Positions 40,228 to 51,861 of a stretch of DNA of 64,000 nucleotides are shown piece after piece (within the stretch, counting starts at the first letter, position 1; each line of letters begins with the position of its first letter). Made by a program: the position numbers and the translations under genes. The notes beneath the pieces are model-generated. The model saw only the letters and a list, made by a program, of their open reading frames with translations, did not search any database and was not told where the DNA came from. Origin of the DNA: Artocarpus heterophyllus (taxonomy: Eukaryota > Streptophyta > Magnoliopsida > Rosales > Moraceae); assembly GCA_025403435.1 (NCBI GenBank), contig CM046349.1, positions 19,242,004 to 19,306,003 of the forward strand, in the 5' to 3' direction.

Positions 40228-40520
40228 AGATCGGCCTACCAACCAAGTGTGGTCGGCCTGCCAAAGAAGATCAACCTATTGAAAGCCCTGTTTCGGCCTG
40301 TCAATCTAGGGTCTTTTTAACCCCTCGACTGGAGAGGCTCTAGCGACCTGTTGAAGGTATCTTCGGCCTACCGAACACCCTGCTTCGGCCTGTCGATCTG
40401 AGGGTTATCAAAACCCTTCCTGCAGAGGTTTAATCGGCCTGCCGAGGGTTTGGTTTCGGCCTGTCGATGATTCAAAGTTCGGCCTGCCGAAATCTATCTC
40501 TGACTTGCCGAACTGTCTGT
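40228..40520 (+). repeat. Palindrome cluster in the Sirevirus LTR
   Basis: About nine imperfect copies of TCGGCCTGCCGA (variants TCGGCCTACCAA, TCGGCCTGTCGA, TCGGCCTACCGA, CTTGCCGAAC). They end about 90 bp before the TATA box. Confidence 0.88.
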
Positions 40521-40612
40521 AACGGCTAGTTTTTGGACCGTTGGAGCTCTTATTGCAACGGCTAGTTGGACTAAAAATTGATATCTTTAGATGTTTCTAA
40601 GCACTAGGGAGC

Positions 40613-40619
40613 TATAAAT
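40613..40619 (+). promoter_or_regulatory. Sirevirus LTR TATA box
   Basis: TATAAAT inside GAGCTATAAATACCC, with ordinary spacing behind the palindrome cluster. It is the presumed promoter of the genomic RNA. Confidence 0.7.
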
Positions 40620-41252
40620 ACCCATTCATTCAATGTGCAATAAATGATGAAGGAACACAAGTGAAATTTGACATTATTCTATATTGTTCTTTTCAAGCAT
40701 TCATTACACACACTTTCTCTTGAGCTAAACTTGTTTCATATTTACTTTAAGAATTACTCACACCTCCAAACACATATCGTAGTTGTATTTTCATCTCTTT
40801 TGTTTTGGAGTATATATTTTGTGAGTATACCAAAATTACAACTATATTATTTACATTGTTGGGTTTCCAAAGCCTTGTAAATTTGGGAAATTCTTGGTTA
40901 GACAATCTCCGGGAAAATTCACTTTGTAAGAAGGTGTGGTGAGCCACGGATTGAGCAGTCACTGGTTGTATAAAGGAGTGATCGTGCCCAAAAAATGGTC
41001 TAATAGTGCAAGAGGTCGAGCAAAGGAGTTTACCTTGGCGATAGTGGACGTAGGCATATTTGCCGAACCACTATAAATAGTCTCCTTACTCTTTACTTAA
41101 TCGCTGCTTAATTGTTGCTTGGTTGTTCTCATATTATCTTATTCTCATATTTATTTTTCAAGCATTTTACTTTAGAAAATTTCCAATAATTGTAAAAGTG
41201 TTCGAAAACCCAATTCACCCCCCTCTTGGGTAGTTATTCTTGGGCTAACAAT

Positions 41253-41264
41253 TGGTATCAGAGC
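41253..41264 (+). other. Sirevirus primer-binding site (tRNA-iMet)
   Basis: TGGTATCAGAGC, exact, two bases after the LTR. Confidence 0.93.
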
Positions 41265-41309
41265 CGAAAGCTCGTTTTAATTTTTCAAAAAGATTTTACA
41301 ATCTTGAGC

Positions 41310-42850
41310 ATGGCTACCCAAGGAGTAGAAGGTCAATCCATAAATAGACCTCTGTTTTTCAATGGCACCGACTACAATTATTGAAAAACTAGAATGTTCA
41401 TTTATCTATAATCGGTTGATTTTGATCTTTGGGATGTTGTTGAAAATGGTCCTTTTTGACCTATGAAAGAAGTAGAAAAAGGTCTAGTCGCTAAAGAACG
41501 TAAAGAGTATAACGATGAGGATAAAAGGAAATTTTCTTTAAATGCTAAAGCAGTAAATACTTTATATTGTGCTCTTGATAGAAATGAGTTCAATATAATC
41601 ACATCTTGCACCACGGCATAAGAAATTTGGCGCACTCTTGAAGTGGTTCATGAAGGAATGAACCAAGTCGAGGAGACTAAAATTAATTTTCTTCTTCATG
41701 ATTATGAAATGTTTAAAATGAAGGATCATGAATCTATCACCGATATGTATACTCGTTTTACCGATATCGTTAACGGTTTGAAATCCCTTGGTAGGAACTT
41801 CACCACAAGCAAATTGGTAAGAAAACTAGTGCAATCACTACCACCTTCTTGGCATGTGAAGAGGACAACAGTAGAAGAAGCCAAGGACCTATCAATGTTG
41901 CCAATTGAAGAATTGATAGGCTCACTCATGATGCATGAGATCACAAGAAAACAAAACCAACGAGAAGAAGAAGATGGCAAAAGAAAGAAAGGGATTGCAT
42001 TAAAAGCCTCCTTCACCGATGATGATGATGAAGAAGAAGAGGAAGATAGCCTCAATTCAAAGGACCTTGAAGAATTGGCAATGATAGCCAAAAGATACAA
42101 AAAGTTCCATCATAAGATCAATCATGGAAAAGGTATGAAAAAGAAGAATGATCGAGGTGAGAAATCTAAAGATGATATTATTTGTTTTGATTATAAGAAA
42201 ACCATTCATATAAAACCAGATTGTCCTTTAAGAAAGAAAGTAGGTAAAAAAGAGTCAAAGAAGGCACTACAAGTTACATGGGATGAACTAGAATCCGAGG
42301 ACTCCGACGATGACAGGCCAAGAGAAGTCGCTAACATGTGTTTCATGGCGGTAGATGATGATAATGAGGTAAGTAGCCCTTACTCATTCGATAGTGATAA
42401 TGAAGCAGATATTGAAAAATTGAAAAATTGTTTCAATGATTAGCATGAAGATTATGAAAAGTTAGTTCTCAAAAACCCCTCTCTCAAAAAGAAAATTTCT
42501 ATGCTTTTGGAAGAGATAGAGAGTTTGAAAGTTGAGAAAAACATGCATGATTCCTTGATCATTGAAAATGCATCTTTAAAGGAAAAGGTTTAACAAAGAC
42601 CGTTTTGAATTTCACAAATGGAAAGAAAAATTTTGAACTAATGCTTGGAGAACAAAGATGCGTTTTTAATAAAGGTGGTTTAGGATATAAACCACATATT
42701 GAACAAAAGTATTTTATAAATTACTTTGTCAAAGCATCAACAAGTTCAAAATATGTGTGTACATACTGCAACAAAGATGGACATACATCTTTTTCATGTC
42801 CAATTAAGAAAAATGCCTATTTTGGAATCAAATACAAGTGGGTTCCATAG
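41310..42850 (+). pseudogene. Sirevirus gag
   Basis: The ATG at 41310 opens a UBN2-type gag (MATQGVEGQSINRPLFFNGT), broken by stops near 41382, 41409, 41457 and 41620. It is then open from 41643 to the TAG at 42441. The open part has the capsid core (YTRFTDIVNGLKSLGR), an acidic run of Asp and Glu, a basic stretch and a decayed first zinc knuckle (CFDYKKTIHIKPDCP, second Cys lost). After a coiled-coil-like stretch (about 42450-42590) and a frameshift, a second knuckle is intact at about 42768-42810 (CTYCNKDGHTSFSC). Two knuckles and a long gag are typical of Sireviruses. Confidence 0.88.
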
Positions 42851-42944
42851 GGCAAAAGAACTAACAATGATGGACCCAAGGTCATGTGGGTACCAAAAAT
42901 CAAAACTTGAATCGTTATTGTAGGTATCAAACAAGGAGAAAGCA

Positions 42945-45900
42945 AGATGGTTCCTAGATAGTGGTTGCTCAAAAAATATGACGGCAAACTTATCACTATT
43001 CTCAAACTTTGTTAAGAAGAAAGGTGGAAGTGTTACCTTTAGAGACATTGCAAAAGGAAGAATCCTTGGTATAGGTGATATCGGTAACAATTCCTCTACC
43101 TTAGTTGAAAATGTATACTTGGTTGATAATTTGAAACATAATTTGCTTAGCATTAGTCAATTGTGTGATAAAGGGTATAAGATAATCTTTGAGTCTTCTA
43201 GATGTTTGATTGAGTATGTTTGCAATGGTGAAGTGGTGTTCATAGGTGACCGTCACAATAATGTTATACAATTGATATTGAAAAGTATTCAAACCAAAAC
43301 CAATGTTTTTTTGCTTTAAATGACGAATCTTGGCTATGGCATAGAAGACTTGGCCATGCAAGCGTGCTTTTGATTTCAAAATTTTCCAAAAATGATATTG
43401 TTAAAGGTTTACCAAAACTAAGTTTTGAAAAAGACAAAGTATGTTATGCATGCCAATTTGAAAAGCAAGTCAAAATTTCTTTTAAATCCATTTCCAAAAT
43501 TGCCACCACTAGACCTTTGCAACTTTTGTACATCGATCTTTTTGGCCCTTCTAGGACCACAAGTCTAGTTGGTAAAAGATATGCTTTTGTTATAGTTGAT
43601 GATTTTTCAAGATTTACATGAGTTTTGTTTTTAACAAACAAAGATGACGCTTTACAAATGTTTTCATATTTTTGGCAAAAGAGTTCAAAATGAACAAGGC
43701 TACATGATCACCTCCATTAGAAGTGATCATGGAGGCGAGTTCGACAGTGATGCCTTTGAGTTGCTTTGCAATGAAAAAGGCTATGAACATATTTTTTCGA
43801 CACCTAGAACACCACAACAAAATAGAGTTATTGAAAGAAAAAATAGTGTTTTGCAAGAAATGGCCAGGACTATGCTTAACGAAAATGGTTTACCAAAATA
43901 TTTTTGGGCCGAGGCCGTTAATACCTCTTGCTATGTGATCAATAGAGTTCTTGTTAGACCAAAAATGAAAAAAACTCCATATGAGCTTTGGAAGGGTAGA
44001 AAACCCAATATTGGCTATTTCAAAGTTTTTGGTTGCAAATGCTTTATTTTAAACACCAAAGACAATTTGGGAAAATTTGATTCAAAATCCGATGTTGGTA
44101 TCTTTCTTGGTTATTCTACCTCTAGCAAAGCTTATAGAGTTTTTAACAAAAGAACTCTTGTAGTTGAAGAATCCATGCATGTTGTTTTTGATGAGACTAA
44201 TGCTTCTATGGAAAGAATAGAAGATGATGATGATCTAGGTTTGGAGAATCAAATGAAGAAGCTAGAGATCAAAAACAATGCAAAGGATGCAAAGGAAGAC
44301 TCCATTCAAACTTCACCAAAGATTAAGGAACAACTAGAAGAAACACCAAAAGAAGAAGGTACTTCACAATCACTACCAAAAGATTGGAGGTATCACTCTT
44401 ATCACCCTTAATCCGACATTATTGTTCATGATAGTCGAACTCATGGGGTGAGAACTAGAGCATCTTTTAAAATTATTTGCAATAATTTAGCTTTTCTTTC
44501 TCAAATTGAACCAAAAAGTTTTAAAGAAGCTGAAAATGGTGAGTTTTGGATTTTGGCAATTCAAGAAGAGCTAAATCAATTTGAAAGAAATGATGTTTAG
44601 GAACTTGTTCCTAAACCTAGTTCTCAATCCGTAATTGGGACTAAGTGGGTATCTAGAAATAAAAAGGATGAGCAAGGTAATGTTGTGAGATACAAGGCTA
44701 GACTAGTGGCCCAAGGTTCAATCAACAAAAAGGTATTGATTTTGAAGAAACTTTTGCACCGGTTGCTCATCTAGAATCCATTAGAATGTTACTTGCTTTT
44801 GCAGGCTATAAGGGTTTTACTCTTTATCAAATGGATGTCGAAAGTGCATTCTTAAATGGATACAATTTAGAAGAATTTTTTGTAGCACAACCACCCGGTT
44901 TTCAAAATCATAAGTATCCAAATCATGTCTTCAAATTAAAGAAAGCTTTGTATGGTCTAAAGCAAGCTCCTAGAGCTTGGTATGAAAGACTAAGTAAATT
45001 TTTGATTAAAAACGGTTTTTGTGTTGGAAAAGCGGATACTACTCTCTTTATTAAAAACAAGGGTGAAGGTCTAGTTATTGTTCAAATATATGTTGATTAT
45101 ATTATTTTTGGTGCTACTAACCACCTCTATGTGAAGAATTTTCTAAGTGTATGCACAGCGAATTTGAGATGAGCATGATGGGAGAATTAAACTTCTTCCT
45201 TGGACTTCAAATCAAGCAAACAAAAGAAGGAATTTTCATAAATTAAGCCAACTATGTGAAGGATCTACTCAAACGATTCGAAATGGATGATCTTAAGCGA
45301 ATGCCAACTCTATGAGCTCTTCAGCCGAGCTTGACAAAAATGAACATGGCAAGGCAGTAAACATCACAATATATAGAGGTATGATCAGATCTTTGCTATA
45401 CTTGACTACTAGTAGACCCGACATTATGTTTAGTGTAGGGGTTTGTGCAAGATTTCAATCAAATCTAAATCTTACTTTAGTGCCGTTAAACGCATTTTTA
45501 GATATTTAAGTGAGACTAAGAACCTAGGATTGTGGTATCCCAAAGGCACACACATAGACTTGCTAAGTTATTCTGATGCAGATTGGTCCGGTTGCACAAT
45601 TGATAGGAAAAACACTAGTGGAACTCCTCACTTTCTAGGATTTGCACTAGTCTCATGGTTTAGCAAGAAACAAGCCACAGTGGCACTTTCTACCGCGGAA
45701 GTAGAATGTATATCGATGGCTAGTTGTTGTGCACAAGTCCTTTAGATGAAGCAAACTCTAAAGGATTTACATCTATGCTATGATCATGCTTCAATTTTAT
45801 GTGACAATACTAGTACAATCAATTTGTCTAAGAATCTGGTTCTACATTCATGCACAAAGCATATAGAAATTATACATCACTTTTTGCATGATCATGTTCA

Positions 45901-46048
45901 AAGAGGAGATAGCACTTTGGAATTCATTAGCACAAATGATCAACTAGCAGACATTTTCACCAAACCTCTTGCATTAGAACGTTTTTCACATCTTAGAAGA
46001 GGACTTGGAATGATTGATCCTTTAGAATTGCATTTGACTGATCATTGA
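42945..46048 (+). pseudogene. Sirevirus pol: protease, integrase, RT, RNase H
   Basis: Protease begins WFLDSGCS (Asp codon at 42957), with the catalytic DSG intact. Integrase: HRRLGH near 43345, first Asp in YIDLFGP, second in SDHGGEF, Glu in VIERKNS. RT runs from about 44640; the catalytic box at 45089-45100 reads YVDY instead of YVDD, which alone should kill polymerase activity. RNase H has SYSDADWSGC, ALSTAEVE and LADIFTKPL, ending TGA at 46046. Frame changes lie near 43313 (a T lost from a T run), 43625-43680, 44722, 45150 and 45460. Stops lie at 43619, 44409, 44598, 45243 and 45743. Confidence 0.92.
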
Positions 46049-46629
46049 TGTACTTAATGCTTATCTTGATGAACTCAATGGTTGATTTAGTGTTTCATTG
46101 TGTTCTTATATTTATTTTATGTTTAGACATGTTTGTACAATGTTTTGAAATGTGTTTGTGCTTTTAAATTGTGCAAAATAAAATTTTTCTGCATTTTCTG
46201 GTGGTTGCTCGACTGTAGCAATCGGCCTGCCGACCATTCAGAATCAGCCTGCTGATGTTGCTAAGTTCGGCCTATCGATAAAAATAATCGGCCTGTCGAA
46301 CTGGGAAAGTTTGGCCTACCGAACTTAAAGTTTGGCCTGTCGATCTGTTGGGGTATATATACCCCCAAACTCAAGCAAACCATATTCCATTCAGTTTTTC
46401 TTGCTCTCCACTGCCGTCTCTTTCTTCCTTAAGTGCGAAAATCATTACCCACTCCACTATTCTTTGATTTTCTTGCAATTTTCATTGATTTTGTGAGTTT
46501 CTATCTCTTTCCCTCATTTTTTTTCTACACTTCCCTTGAGTTCTCTCACTTTGCTCTCTAGCTTCTTCACTTTCTCTCTCAAACCACATTTTTCTGCTTG
46601 ATTTTGGGTTCTATCTCCTGCATTCACCA
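46049..46629 (+). promoter_or_regulatory. Spacer between pol and the envelope-like ORF, possible internal promoter
   Basis: It contains a second cluster of TCGGCCTGCCGA-like palindromes (46219-46346). Immediately after comes a perfect palindrome with a TATA core, GGGGTATATATACCCC (46350-46365), then a pyrimidine-rich stretch up to the ATG at 46630. The order of cluster, TATA and leader copies that of the LTR promoter of the same element (40228-40619). A separate promoter for the downstream ORF is inference. Confidence 0.5.
46219..46346 (+). repeat. Second palindrome cluster of the Sirevirus
   Basis: Six copies in about 130 bp: ATCGGCCTGCCGA, ATCAGCCTGCTGA, TTCGGCCTATCGA, ATCGGCCTGTCGA, TTTGGCCTACCGA and TTTGGCCTGTCGA. 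Confidence 0.9.
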
Positions 46630-47632
46630 ATGGATTCAAGCTCTCATCCTTTCAAGCGCACTAAATTCATCGCTCACAAGCAAACCAATAAAGAGGTAAC
46701 TCTAGAGGAATTTTCAAACGAAAAATATGTTAAATTTTTATCTACTAGGAAGATTATTGATGGGAAGTTTATTTGTTTTGATGATTTTGCTAGCTTTGGT
46801 ATAGAACTTTTTTTTGATAGGCTTAAATGGAAAAATATTATGATTATGAAGGAAAATACATATCCTAGGCTTGTCAAAGGGTTTTATGCCAACCTTAAAG
46901 CATCTTATGGCCCCCTTGAAATTGTTGTGACAATGAAAAGTAGAACTATTGAGTTAACTCCAACCATAATAGGGGAGATACTTGATATACCACTAGAAGG
47001 TGAGGATATTCATGGAGTTAAGACCTGGATGTTTGATAAAGAAACTATGGCCAAAATTATTTTTGAGAATGACGATGAGAGTTTGACTAGGAAACTTAAT
47101 GTAGCATCTTTACCTCCTAGGAGTTGAGTCCTCCATAGGCTTAAGATCACCAACATTTTACCTAGAGCCGGCCATAAGGATGAAGTCCAGCTTATTGACC
47201 TTCACCTTATTTACTATCTCCTAAGTGGTACTAGAATAAATTTACCCCTTTTGTTGGTAAGACGAATGATTGATATTGCTGAAGGGAAAAAGAGTGCTGG
47301 CTTGCCATATGGAATGCTTCTTACTAAAATTTTTTACTCATGTAATATGCAAACCATTGATGAGAAGGACGTGGCTCTCTATAAACCTTATAATGCTTTC
47401 AGTGCCCTGAGCATTAGCAAAATGGGATTTGAGGAAGTACAAGGGCAATGGGTGCCCAGCCGCTCCTCAAGGTGTTCAAGAAGAAGAAGAAGAAGAGATG
47501 GCCAATATTGAAGCTCACGGTGGTAATGATGATGATGAAGAACCCATTACTCTTCAAAGGCTTTATTCACACCAACAACTCCTATTTGAGCAGCAGCAAA
47601 AGATGGGAATCGACATTGCAAATGACCATAAT
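46630..47632 (+). pseudogene. Envelope-like ORF of the Sirevirus (putative plant transposon protein domain)
   Basis: The ATG at 46630 opens 165 codons (MDSSSHPFKRTKFIAHKQ) and stops at a TGA (47125-47127). The same frame resumes (RMIDIAEGKKSAGLPYGMLL near 47260), and a frameshift near 47430 leads to an acidic, Gln-rich tail ending TAG at 47632. The pattern, with an ELTPTIIGEILDIPLEG motif and a SAGLPYGMLLT motif, is that of the domain annotated in plants as putative plant transposon protein, often found downstream of pol in Sireviruses and called envelope-like. No clear signal peptide or transmembrane segment is visible, so a membrane role is unsupported. Function unknown. Confidence 0.72.
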
Positions 47633-47634
47633 TA

Positions 47635-50587
47635 GCTTCACCCAAGTCTTTTATGTCAAACTACTTAGTGAACCACAATTTGACCGATGATAATGCCCCA
47701 ATGTCATTGCTAATTAGCAAAATGTCATCCATATAAAGTAGTAGAAAAACCACATTCCAATCCTTAATGTGTTTGTAAACACATGGTTCGTCCATGTTTT
47801 GATCAAACCCAAAAGTCTCGATCACCTAATCAAATCTTATGTTCCAAGAATAGGAAGCCTGCCTAAGTCCATAAATTGACTTTAGCAGTTTACAGACCTT
47901 ACTCTCTTGACCCTTACCCTTGGCTACACTATATATATGGACTCATCAAGATAGCCATTCAGAAAGGCCATTTGGTATCCATTTGTCAAATCTCGTGGTT
48001 AAGAACGACAGCTATGGACAAGAGAAAGCTGATGGACTTAAGCATGGCTACAGGTGAAAAGGTTTCCTCATAATAGATTCCTTCGTTTTACGTATATCCC
48101 TTAGCTGCTAGTCTAGCCTTATAAGTTTCAACTTTCCCATCTGCTCCTCTCTTTCTCTTATAGATCCACTTACACTTTATAGGTTTTACCCCTTTAGGAA
48201 GATCCACAAGTTCCCAGAATCGATTAGTCTCTATAGACTTCATCTTAGTGTTCATAGCTTCTGTCCAGAGCTCTAAATCAACATCCTCTATAGCTTCTAC
48301 ATAAGTGTAAGGATCCCTATCATGTTTAGCCAGTTCAGTCAAGTAGGCTTCACCATTGAACATATACCTCTTGGGTTAACACCCGATCCTCCTACTACGC
48401 CAAAGCCCCTTAGGTTGTTGTTTGGTCAATTTTTCTACATTAATTGGATAGGTTTCAACCGAGGCCCTAGTGTGATTGAATCACTCGCCAATTCCTCGAG
48501 TACCACTTTACTTCGAGGCTTAAAATGGTTCATGTAACTTTTCTCAAGGAATATTGTATTCATTGACACCATAACTTTATTTTCTTTCAGATTATAAAAA
48601 TAAACCCTTTTAGTCCCTTTTAGATATCCTTCAAATACACAAACTTCCAAACATGCTTCCAGCTTGTTCGCTTCCTTGTACAAGACATGAGCTGCATATC
48701 CCCATATGCGAATATGATTTAAGGATGTCTTCCTACCCGTCCACAACTTGTGAGAAGCTTTGGGAACCAATTTTTAAGGCACATTGTTTAAAAGATAACA
48801 TGCGGGGATAAAGGTAATGTTGAATAACTCATCATGGACATAACCAACTCCAACAAAGTCCTATTTCTTGTCTCAGGTATACCAATCTGCTACAGAGTAC
48901 CGGGTGTAATCAAATGGGATAAAATCCCATTCTTTAATAGGTGCCTTTATGGGTTTACCTAATTGTTTTCTTGCCTTAGCTTGAAACTCCTTGAACTTAT
49001 CAAAAGTTTCGCTCTTATTATGCATTAGGTAGACATACCCATATCTTGAGTAATCATCAATAAAAGTGATGAAGTACTCAAACCCTCTACATGTCGTGAT
49101 GTTCATGGGAACACAAACATCACTATGCACAAGTTCTAGAACCCCTACAGCCCTATCGCCCATAGACCCAAATGGTCTTTTTATCATTTTGCCCTCTAAA
49201 CAAGATTCACATTGTGATATAGATTCCACCTTTAAGTGACTTAAAGGTCCATTCCTTACTAACCTTTGAATCCTATTCAGGCTAGTATAACCTAATCGCA
49301 AATGCCAAAGATAAGTCTTATTAGAGTGAAAAGTCTTAAGTCTTTTAGAATTATTATTATTAACCTTAGTGTTAAGCAGCATGTCCATCTTAGGTTTAAT
49401 AAAATAGAGATTGTTTTGCATCCGTCCATCACATATGAAAGATTTGCTTTTACGAATCACCACTTTGTTATTAAAAGATACTAAACAAGAGTCTTTAAAT
49501 AAACAAGCTACAGAAATTAATTTCCTTTTAAGTCTAGGAACATAAAAACAATCTTTCAAAACTAAAATCCCATAACTATCAAAACAAAGATCAACTTTCC
49601 CCACTGCTTCAGCTAACACCATGGATCCATCACCCATTTTTAATGTGAAGTCCTTATGTAGCAGACTTCTTGTTTCCTTGAACCACTGTAGAGAAACACA
49701 AGCATGATTAGTTGCTCCGGAATCTATGACCCAAGTGTTACTTGATTCTTCAACTAAACAAGTTTCAATAAACAGAAGTTTACACTTACCTCCATGAGAA
49801 AGGAAGTCATTCCAATTCTTCTTAATGTGCCCAACTCTTCCACATAAAAACCACTTTGGGTTCTTCTTATCCTTGGCTTTTGCCAGGACAGAAGACATCC
49901 TGTTCTTAGTCCTCTGCTTCTTTCCATTCCCTAGGTTAGGATTGAAACTAGATGTAGCTGCCAAGTTAGCCTCACTACCAGCTAGAGTTTCCCTAATCAG
50001 ATTTTCAAACTCCTGTAACTGCTCCATTAACTCAGTCAAGGTCACATCCTATCTATTGTTCAAATTATATGAAGCTCTAAATGGAATGAACTCTTTAGAT
50101 AGAGTCTCAAAGAACATAGTCACCTGTGACTCAATATCAATGTCAACTCTATGGGTTTGAGCCTCAACAAGGTAACCCATGATCAAAATCATATGCTCCT
50201 TCACAGGTGTTCCCAGTCTTTGTTTGCAGTTTAAGAGTTTCCAAAGAACCCCTTGCTGTTTCGTTAGGGCTTAGCCTCTAAACATACCTTCAAGATTATC
50301 CAAGATCTGCATAGCAGTCTCATAATCTTCATGTTGAGCCTACGGCATGTTATTCACGCTAGCCATAACATAACAACAGGCCTAATCGTTAGCATCTTTC
50401 TAGTGATCATACGCTTGAATTTGCTCATTGGTGAAATCCCCGATAGGTTTAGGAGGATAGGCAATTGTCAGCACAAATTTTAGTTTCTCAAAGGAAATGA
50501 TGATATTCAGGTTCCTTTTCCAATCATTGTAATTCTTGTCAGTTAACATGTTCTTACCAAGTATCGATTATGAAGCGTTTTAGACAT
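47635..50587 (-). pseudogene. Copia C gag-pol remnant
   Basis: Gag start at 50587 by alignment with copia A, with early frameshifts and stops. From 50045 to 48873 it is open for 390 codons, the longest frame in the window. The zinc knuckle reads WFLCGRVGHIKKNW, with the outer two Cys turned to Trp. Protease DSG is intact near 49720. The integrase zinc finger reads HLRLGY, with the second His lost. A deletion near 48945 removes the SDRGG block with the second catalytic Asp. Pieces of integrase tail (48770-48435) and RT N-terminus (48363-48088) follow, then the RT finger/palm up to 47635, where YVDD survives as a partial match. Confidence 0.92.
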
Positions 50588-51540
50588 TTTAATCTACAAC
50601 AAAGATTCATATACCAAATATAAGCAAATATTCTACAACAGTTTCGTAAGATAACACAATCAAGTAAAACATACAAGGTGTTTATATGTCAATATCTTGA
50701 AAAAATCACAACCTTACAATGATAATTCCAACTCAGAATTCAACAAGCCACCTAGGGGAGACTTGCCAAATTCAATTAGGAACACGGATCTCCTCTTATT
50801 AATATATGCCATCAAAGATCCGTCTGACCTAGCATTTATTAACAATTGTTTTCTTCGGCCATTAATTTCATTAACAGAGCACCTAGGGGTGGTTAATAAC
50901 AAAATTAATCTTGAGTATATAATTATCATTTCAACTATTTTATATATGATTTATAATCACCATCTAGGGATGTATAATGATAAATCATGCTAAAATAAAT
51001 TATCCCTTTGGAGATCCAACTCGGTACATGATGAAATCCATTCCTAGGTGTCAGAACTACTTAGTGCTACCTATAGACCAATGATGGAGGTCATAGATCA
51101 TCTCTTCAAAAACCTTCTCCCACCCAATATTTTAAAAGCCAAGGTTTTATGTTAATATGCATGAATAATTTTTAATGAGCAGTACTCCCTATTCTACATG
51201 GCATGTTATCACCATACAGGAAAAATCATTTTATAATGCAAATAAGCAAAGCAACATACAAAACTACAGGCAAAATAACAAATAAATAGCCCTAATATCA
51301 AGGTTCTATCCTAAAGAAAAGAAACAAAGTTTACAAAAGATCAAGCGAAACATATTATCGATTCTTCATCCTGTATCTTCACATTGTATTCTTCTTCACG
51401 TGGCATCCATCCTGAATTTTTCAACCCCTCAAAGATCAAAAGGTTTATTTTTCTGGTCATCATAAAATTTCATGTTTCTCATAATTGTCTCAAAAATAAA
51501 ATCAAAACTGCACTGAAAACGTACTTTTTTCCATGAACTC
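50588..51540 (-). other. Copia C leader, truncated
   Basis: Minus-strand counterpart of the copia A leader, with decayed CCCCTAGG boxes and hairpin (around 50800-50850). It ends before the primer site. Confidence 0.7.
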
Positions 51541-51861
51541 TTATGCAACGTGCACCCCATAACTTATTTATAATCAGATGAAGGACTTAGTTCCGTTTCA
51601 CCTTTCGATTATTTTATCTTAAAGTTCCATTATTTTATCATCAAAAAATTCATTCCTTTTGTAACATAGACAAATGGAATATCATCTAGTTACCAAATGT
51701 ATTTAGATGATCAAGGCCTCATTATATTTTCCAATACCCAAATAATGCCTTTGAAAGGATAACATTAACTCTTTATTAAAGAGCTATAGATTATGTGTTC
51801 GTGGATTATGCTCTCATCAAATATAGGTCGCATCTCCAACATACTAACAAAGGAGCCTTCG
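51541..51861 (-). mobile_element. Copia I 3' LTR, piece 1
   Basis: Diverged but co-linear with the middle of the A-family LTR on the minus strand (passage CGATTATTTTATCTTAAAG at about 51607, onward to the ATCAAATATAGG part). It stops at CTTCG where copia D starts, and its continuation appears at 57360. Confidence 0.55.

Larger units (their letters stand above)
39788..41250 (+). repeat. Sirevirus 5' LTR
   Basis: 1463 bp, TGTTGGCTCCAAGG to GGGCTAACA. The opening is followed by TTTTGATGATAACAAAT, the usual Sirevirus LTR start. About nine TCGGCCTGCCGA-like palindromes occupy 40228-40520, and a TATA box follows at 40613-40619. Confidence 0.9.
39788..47634 (+). mobile_element. Sirevirus (Ty1/copia, SIRE/Maximus type), 3' end missing
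   Basis: A 5' LTR, exact tRNA-iMet primer site, gag with a second zinc knuckle, pol in copia order, a spacer, and an envelope-like ORF, the layout specific to Sireviruses. It has inserted into copia B integrase (left flank GTGGT at 39783-39787). No 3' LTR follows: the sequence passes at 47634/47635 directly into inverted copia C. Coding regions have stops and frameshifts. Confidence 0.9.
47635..51540 (-). mobile_element. Copia C: A-family gag-pol fragment without LTRs
   Basis: Minus strand, co-linear with copia A from the start of the leader down to just after the YVDD box of RT, where it is cut at 47635 by the junction with the Sirevirus. The leader is cut at about 51540, where an unrelated LTR fragment begins. 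It has neither LTR. Confidence 0.88.

Noticed and set aside
41726..42100. Minus-strand ORF with a Ser run
   Set aside because: Antisense of the acidic run in Sirevirus gag.
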